NCBI GenBank assembly: GCA_022574265.1 | Contig: JACZSI010000088.1 | Span: 1-7,316, forward strand | Origin: Chloroflexota bacterium | GTDB lineage: Bacteria; Chloroflexota; Dehalococcoidia; Lucifugimonadales; Australimonadaceae | Direction: 5' to 3' | DNA: 7,316 nucleotides | Shown here: piece after piece, positions 5,089 through 7,316 of the stretch | How the letters are laid out: each line of letters begins with the position of its first letter | Numbering within the stretch: position 1 is the first letter of the stretch | Notes under the pieces: generated by a model | The model's database searches: none | What the model saw: the letters and a program-made list of their open reading frames with translations, nothing else | Told to the model about the DNA's origin: nothing | Made by a program: the position numbers and the translations under genes

Positions 5089-6360
5089 ATGGTCGGCGAG
5101 ATCGGCGTCATGACCCTGGTCCTGCTGGGTGGCCTGCTGCTTCTGTCCGCCTTCTTCTCTGGCTCGGAGGCCGCCCTCCTGTCGGTTCAGCGGGTGCGCA
5201 TCCAGCACCTGGTGAGCACCAAGACCGCGGGCGCCGAGCGCGTCGCGCGGATGGTGGAGCGGCCCGACAAGCTGCTCCCGCCTATCCTGCTCGGCAACAA
5301 CCTGGTGAACACGGCCGTCGCGGCCGTGATCACCGCCACCGCGATCACCGTGATCGGGAGCCAGGGCGAGGGCGTGCTCGTGGCGACCGGCATCGCGACG
5401 GTCCTGCTGCTCGTCTTCGGCGAGACGATCCCCAAGACCGTCGCGGCCAGGCACGCCGAGCGGACGGCGATCCTCGTCGCGCTGCCCATCCGGTGGCTCA
5501 GCTGGATGCTGCTCCCGGCGTCGTTCGTGCTCGAGAAGATAAGCTCCGTCTTCCTTTTCCTCTCCGGCGGCTCGGCCGTCCGCACCGCGGTCACCGTGGA
5601 GGAGATCAAGACGATGGTGACCGTCGGCTGGGAGGCCGGCACCGTGGAGCGCGGCGAGGCCGAGATGATCCGGCGCGTCCTGGAGTTCGGCGACCGCCGC
5701 GTGCAGGAGGTGATGACGCCGCGGCCGGAGATCGTCTGGGTCGAGCGCGGCGCCACGATCCGGGACTACCTCGAGCTCTACGACGAGAAGTACCACACGC
5801 GGTTCCCGGTCTTCGACGGCAGCGAGGACAACGTGTCCGGGCTGATCGCCGTGAAAGACGTGATGCGTCTGCTCGCGGGCGGTGCGAGCCTGGATTCGCC
5901 TGCCACCACAGCCATCCGACCCGCGACGTTCGTGCCCGAGACCAAGCTGGTCCAGGACCTCTTCGACGAGATGCGCGCCAACGGCGAGCAGCTCGTCATG
6001 ATCGCCGACGAGTTCGGCGACGTCGCGGGCCTCGTGACGCTCAAACGGCTGATCGAGGGCATCGTCGGACCCGTCACCGACGAGGACCAGCCCCGGCCCG
6101 AGGAGGTCGTCGCACTGGGCGAGAACACCTTCGAGGTGGACGCCGGCCTGTCGATCGCGGAGGTCAACGAGCGCCTCGGCCTCGACATCCCCAAGGGTGA
6201 ATACGAGACCGTCGCCGGTTTCCTCCTGGAGCGGATCGGCAGTATCCCGGAGGTGGGCACGGCCGTCGAGCACGACGGCGTCCGGTTCAGCGTCACCGAG
6301 ATGCGCGGCGTCCGGGTCGCCCGCGTGCGCGTGACGCTCCCGTCACCGCCCTCGGAGTAG
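5089..6360 (+). CDS. CNNM/CBS-domain membrane protein of the HlyC/CorC family
   Basis: 423 aa. ATG 5089 has GAGGAG (5075-5080) eight bases upstream. An N-terminal transmembrane CNNM domain (about 5-180) opens with a hydrophobic helix and the family motif FFSGSEAALLS (22-32). LLGNNLVNT (67-75), a long hydrophobic stretch (about 74-110) and FGETIPKTVAARHAE (110-124) follow. A CBS pair follows (about 205-262, starting RRVQEVMTPRPEIVWV, and about 270-326, with LVMIADEFGDVAGLVTL). The C-terminus (about 340-418) is a CorC_HlyC domain (GENTFEVDAGLSIAEVNERL). The family is often labelled hemolysin, but characterised members are linked to magnesium/cobalt efflux or homeostasis, with the CBS pair binding adenine nucleotides. 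Topology suggests the inner membrane with cytoplasmic CBS domains. tilS follows after 12 bases, so the two are probably one operon. Family is certain, substrate is not. Confidence 0.94.
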   Translation: MVGEIGVMTLVLLGGLLLLSAFFSGSEAALLSVQRVRIQHLVSTKTAGAERVARMVERPDKLLPPILLGNNLVNTAVAAVITATAITVIGSQGEGVLVATGIATVLLLVFGETIPKTVAARHAERTAILVALPIRWLSWMLLPASFVLEKISSVFLFLSGGSAVRTAVTVEEIKTMVTVGWEAGTVERGEAEMIRRVLEFGDRRVQEVMTPRPEIVWVERGATIRDYLELYDEKYHTRFPVFDGSEDNVSGLIAVKDVMRLLAGGASLDSPATTAIRPATFVPETKLVQDLFDEMRANGEQLVMIADEFGDVAGLVTLKRLIEGIVGPVTDEDQPRPEEVVALGENTFEVDAGLSIAEVNERLGLDIPKGEYETVAGFLLERIGSIPEVGTAVEHDGVRFSVTEMRGVRVARVRVTLPSPPSE

Positions 6361-6362
6361 TC

Positions 6363-6366
6363 GAGG
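6363..6366 (+). promoter_or_regulatory. Ribosome binding site for tilS
   Basis: GAGG lies six bases before GTG 6373 and three bases after the CNNM stop. It supports the GTG start and tight coupling to the upstream gene. Confidence 0.55.
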
Positions 6367-6372
6367 CCCGGC

Positions 6373-7316
6373 GTGCCCCCATCCAACCGAGCTTCCACGG
6401 GCCGCGTCGCGGGTGCCATCCGGCAAGCGCTCCGGCGGCACCGGGCCGCGCTGGGCGGCGGACCGGTCGTCCTCGCCGTCTCCGGCGGCCCCGACTCCCT
6501 CGGCCTGCTGCTCGCGGCGGCGGTCGTGCGCGGGCGTCCGGAGCTCGTCGCGGCGCACTTCTCCCACGGCCTCCGGCCCTCCGCCGACCCTCGGGCCGCA
6601 CGGCTCGTCAAGCGCGTCGCCGCGTCCCTCGGCATCGCGTTCGAGCACGGCAGCGCACGGACCGGCCCGAGCGAGGAGGAGGCGCGGGACGCCCGCTACG
6701 GCTTCCTGGCCGAGGTGGCGGCGGCCCACGGCGCCTCGGCCGTCGTCACCGCGCATACGCAGGACGACCAGGCGGAGACGCTGCTGCTGCGGCTGACCCG
6801 GGGGGCGGGCCTGCGCGGCGCGGGCGCCATGCGGGAGCTCTCAGCGCGCACCGTCGATGGCGCGCCGCTCACGCTCCTACGGCCACTGCTGGGCGTGAGC
6901 CGCGCCGATATGGCGGCCGTGTGCGAAGAGGCAGGCATCGAGCCGGTCCACGACGGCTCGAACCGCAGGCTGCGCTACGCCCGGAACCGGGTACGGAGCC
7001 GCGTCATGGGCGAGCTCGCGCATATCAACCCCAGCGCGGCGGGGGCGCTGGCGCGGTTCGCGGAGTCGGCGCAGGCCGACGACGCCCTCCTGCGCACGCT
7101 GGCGGCTGAGGCGATCCAGCGCCATGAGACACGCGAGGACGGCCGCGTCGCGTGGCGGCGCCAAGCGCTCTCGGAGCTTGCGGAGCCGCTGCTCGCGCGC
7201 GTCTTGGCCTCGGCGTGGGAGCACGTCGCGGGTGCCGGCGCGGCGCTCTCGGCCGCGAAGCTCGGCGCGGCTTCGCGGCTGGTCCGCAGGCCCGGCGGGG
7301 GCGAGCTCGCGCTGGG
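6373..7316 (+). CDS. tilS: tRNA(Ile)-lysidine synthase TilS, 3' truncated by the window
   Basis: 314 codons are visible with no stop before the window end. TilS uses ATP to attach lysine to C34 of the CAU-anticodon tRNA-Ile2, changing its codon from AUG to AUA and its identity from Met to Ile. GTG 6373 is the likely start, with GAGG six bases upstream and 36 residues before the PP-loop SGGPDS (37-42) that binds ATP. Other motifs: AHFSHGLRP (61-69), TAHTQDDQAETLLLRLTRGAG (126-146), LRPLLGVSRADM (169-180) and DGSNRRLRYARNRVR (194-208). The usual GH before the DDQAET motif is AH here, a mild change. The C-terminal tRNA-acceptor-binding domain is only beginning. The TilS N-terminal catalytic region is complete. 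It probably shares a transcript with the CNNM gene just upstream. Confidence 0.94.
   Translation, partial: MPPSNRASTGRVAGAIRQALRRHRAALGGGPVVLAVSGGPDSLGLLLAAAVVRGRPELVAAHFSHGLRPSADPRAARLVKRVAASLGIAFEHGSARTGPSEEEARDARYGFLAEVAAAHGASAVVTAHTQDDQAETLLLRLTRGAGLRGAGAMRELSARTVDGAPLTLLRPLLGVSRADMAAVCEEAGIEPVHDGSNRRLRYARNRVRSRVMGELAHINPSAAGALARFAESAQADDALLRTLAAEAIQRHETREDGRVAWRRQALSELAEPLLARVLASAWEHVAGAGAALSAAKLGAASRLVRRPGGGELAL

Noticed and set aside
5002..6273. Minus-strand open frame of 423 codons opposite the CNNM gene
   Set aside because: Asp/His/Arg-rich antisense shadow of a gene with full domain support.

Overview
This is a GC-rich bacterial window with mostly conserved metabolic and tRNA-modification genes, interrupted by a visibly less GC-rich stretch of about 1.5 kb. 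TilS occurs in bacteria, while archaea use a different tRNA-Ile2 modification, and the ribosome binding sites are good GGAGGT/GAGGAG types. Both point to a bacterium. Two genes, an IMP cyclohydrolase of the PurO type and a nicotinate phosphoribosyltransferase resembling the archaeal-type group, suggest a deep-branching high-GC lineage. Something like Rokubacteria/Methylomirabilota would fit, but that is only a guess.

Layout. (1) 3-527 (+): the 3' part of a family 2 glycosyltransferase, then a spacer with a strong hairpin. (2) 636-1634 (+): a nicotinate-phosphoribosyltransferase-like protein that keeps the fold's landmarks but has lost several expected active-site residues. (3) 1631-2275 (-) purO and 2338-3402 (-) tsaD, a leftward pair. 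purO converges on the previous gene so tightly that both stop codons lie in one CTAG tetranucleotide. (4) About 3430-5000: a region of different base composition. It holds a 113-aa hypothetical gene with a strong ribosome binding site, a small putative lipoprotein gene, a frameshifted fragment of a rolling-circle type replication initiator (Rep_trans-like), and an 8-bp inverted repeat. (5) 5089-6360 (+): a CNNM/CBS/CorC-HlyC membrane protein, followed 12 bases later by tilS, which runs off the window.

Function. The backbone covers purine synthesis (PurO), a possible NAD-related role (the phosphoribosyltransferase-like protein), and tRNA anticodon-loop modification (TsaD for t6A37, TilS for lysidine-34; both act on tRNA-Ile). 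It also covers cell-envelope ion transport (the CNNM protein) and glycolipid or polyprenyl-linked sugar transfer (the glycosyltransferase). The middle stretch looks like the decayed remains of a mobile replicon beside tsaD. The leaders of tsaD and of the 113-aa gene share short similar segments, which suggests they derive from a common sequence. No tRNA, rRNA, CRISPR array or intact transposase was seen.
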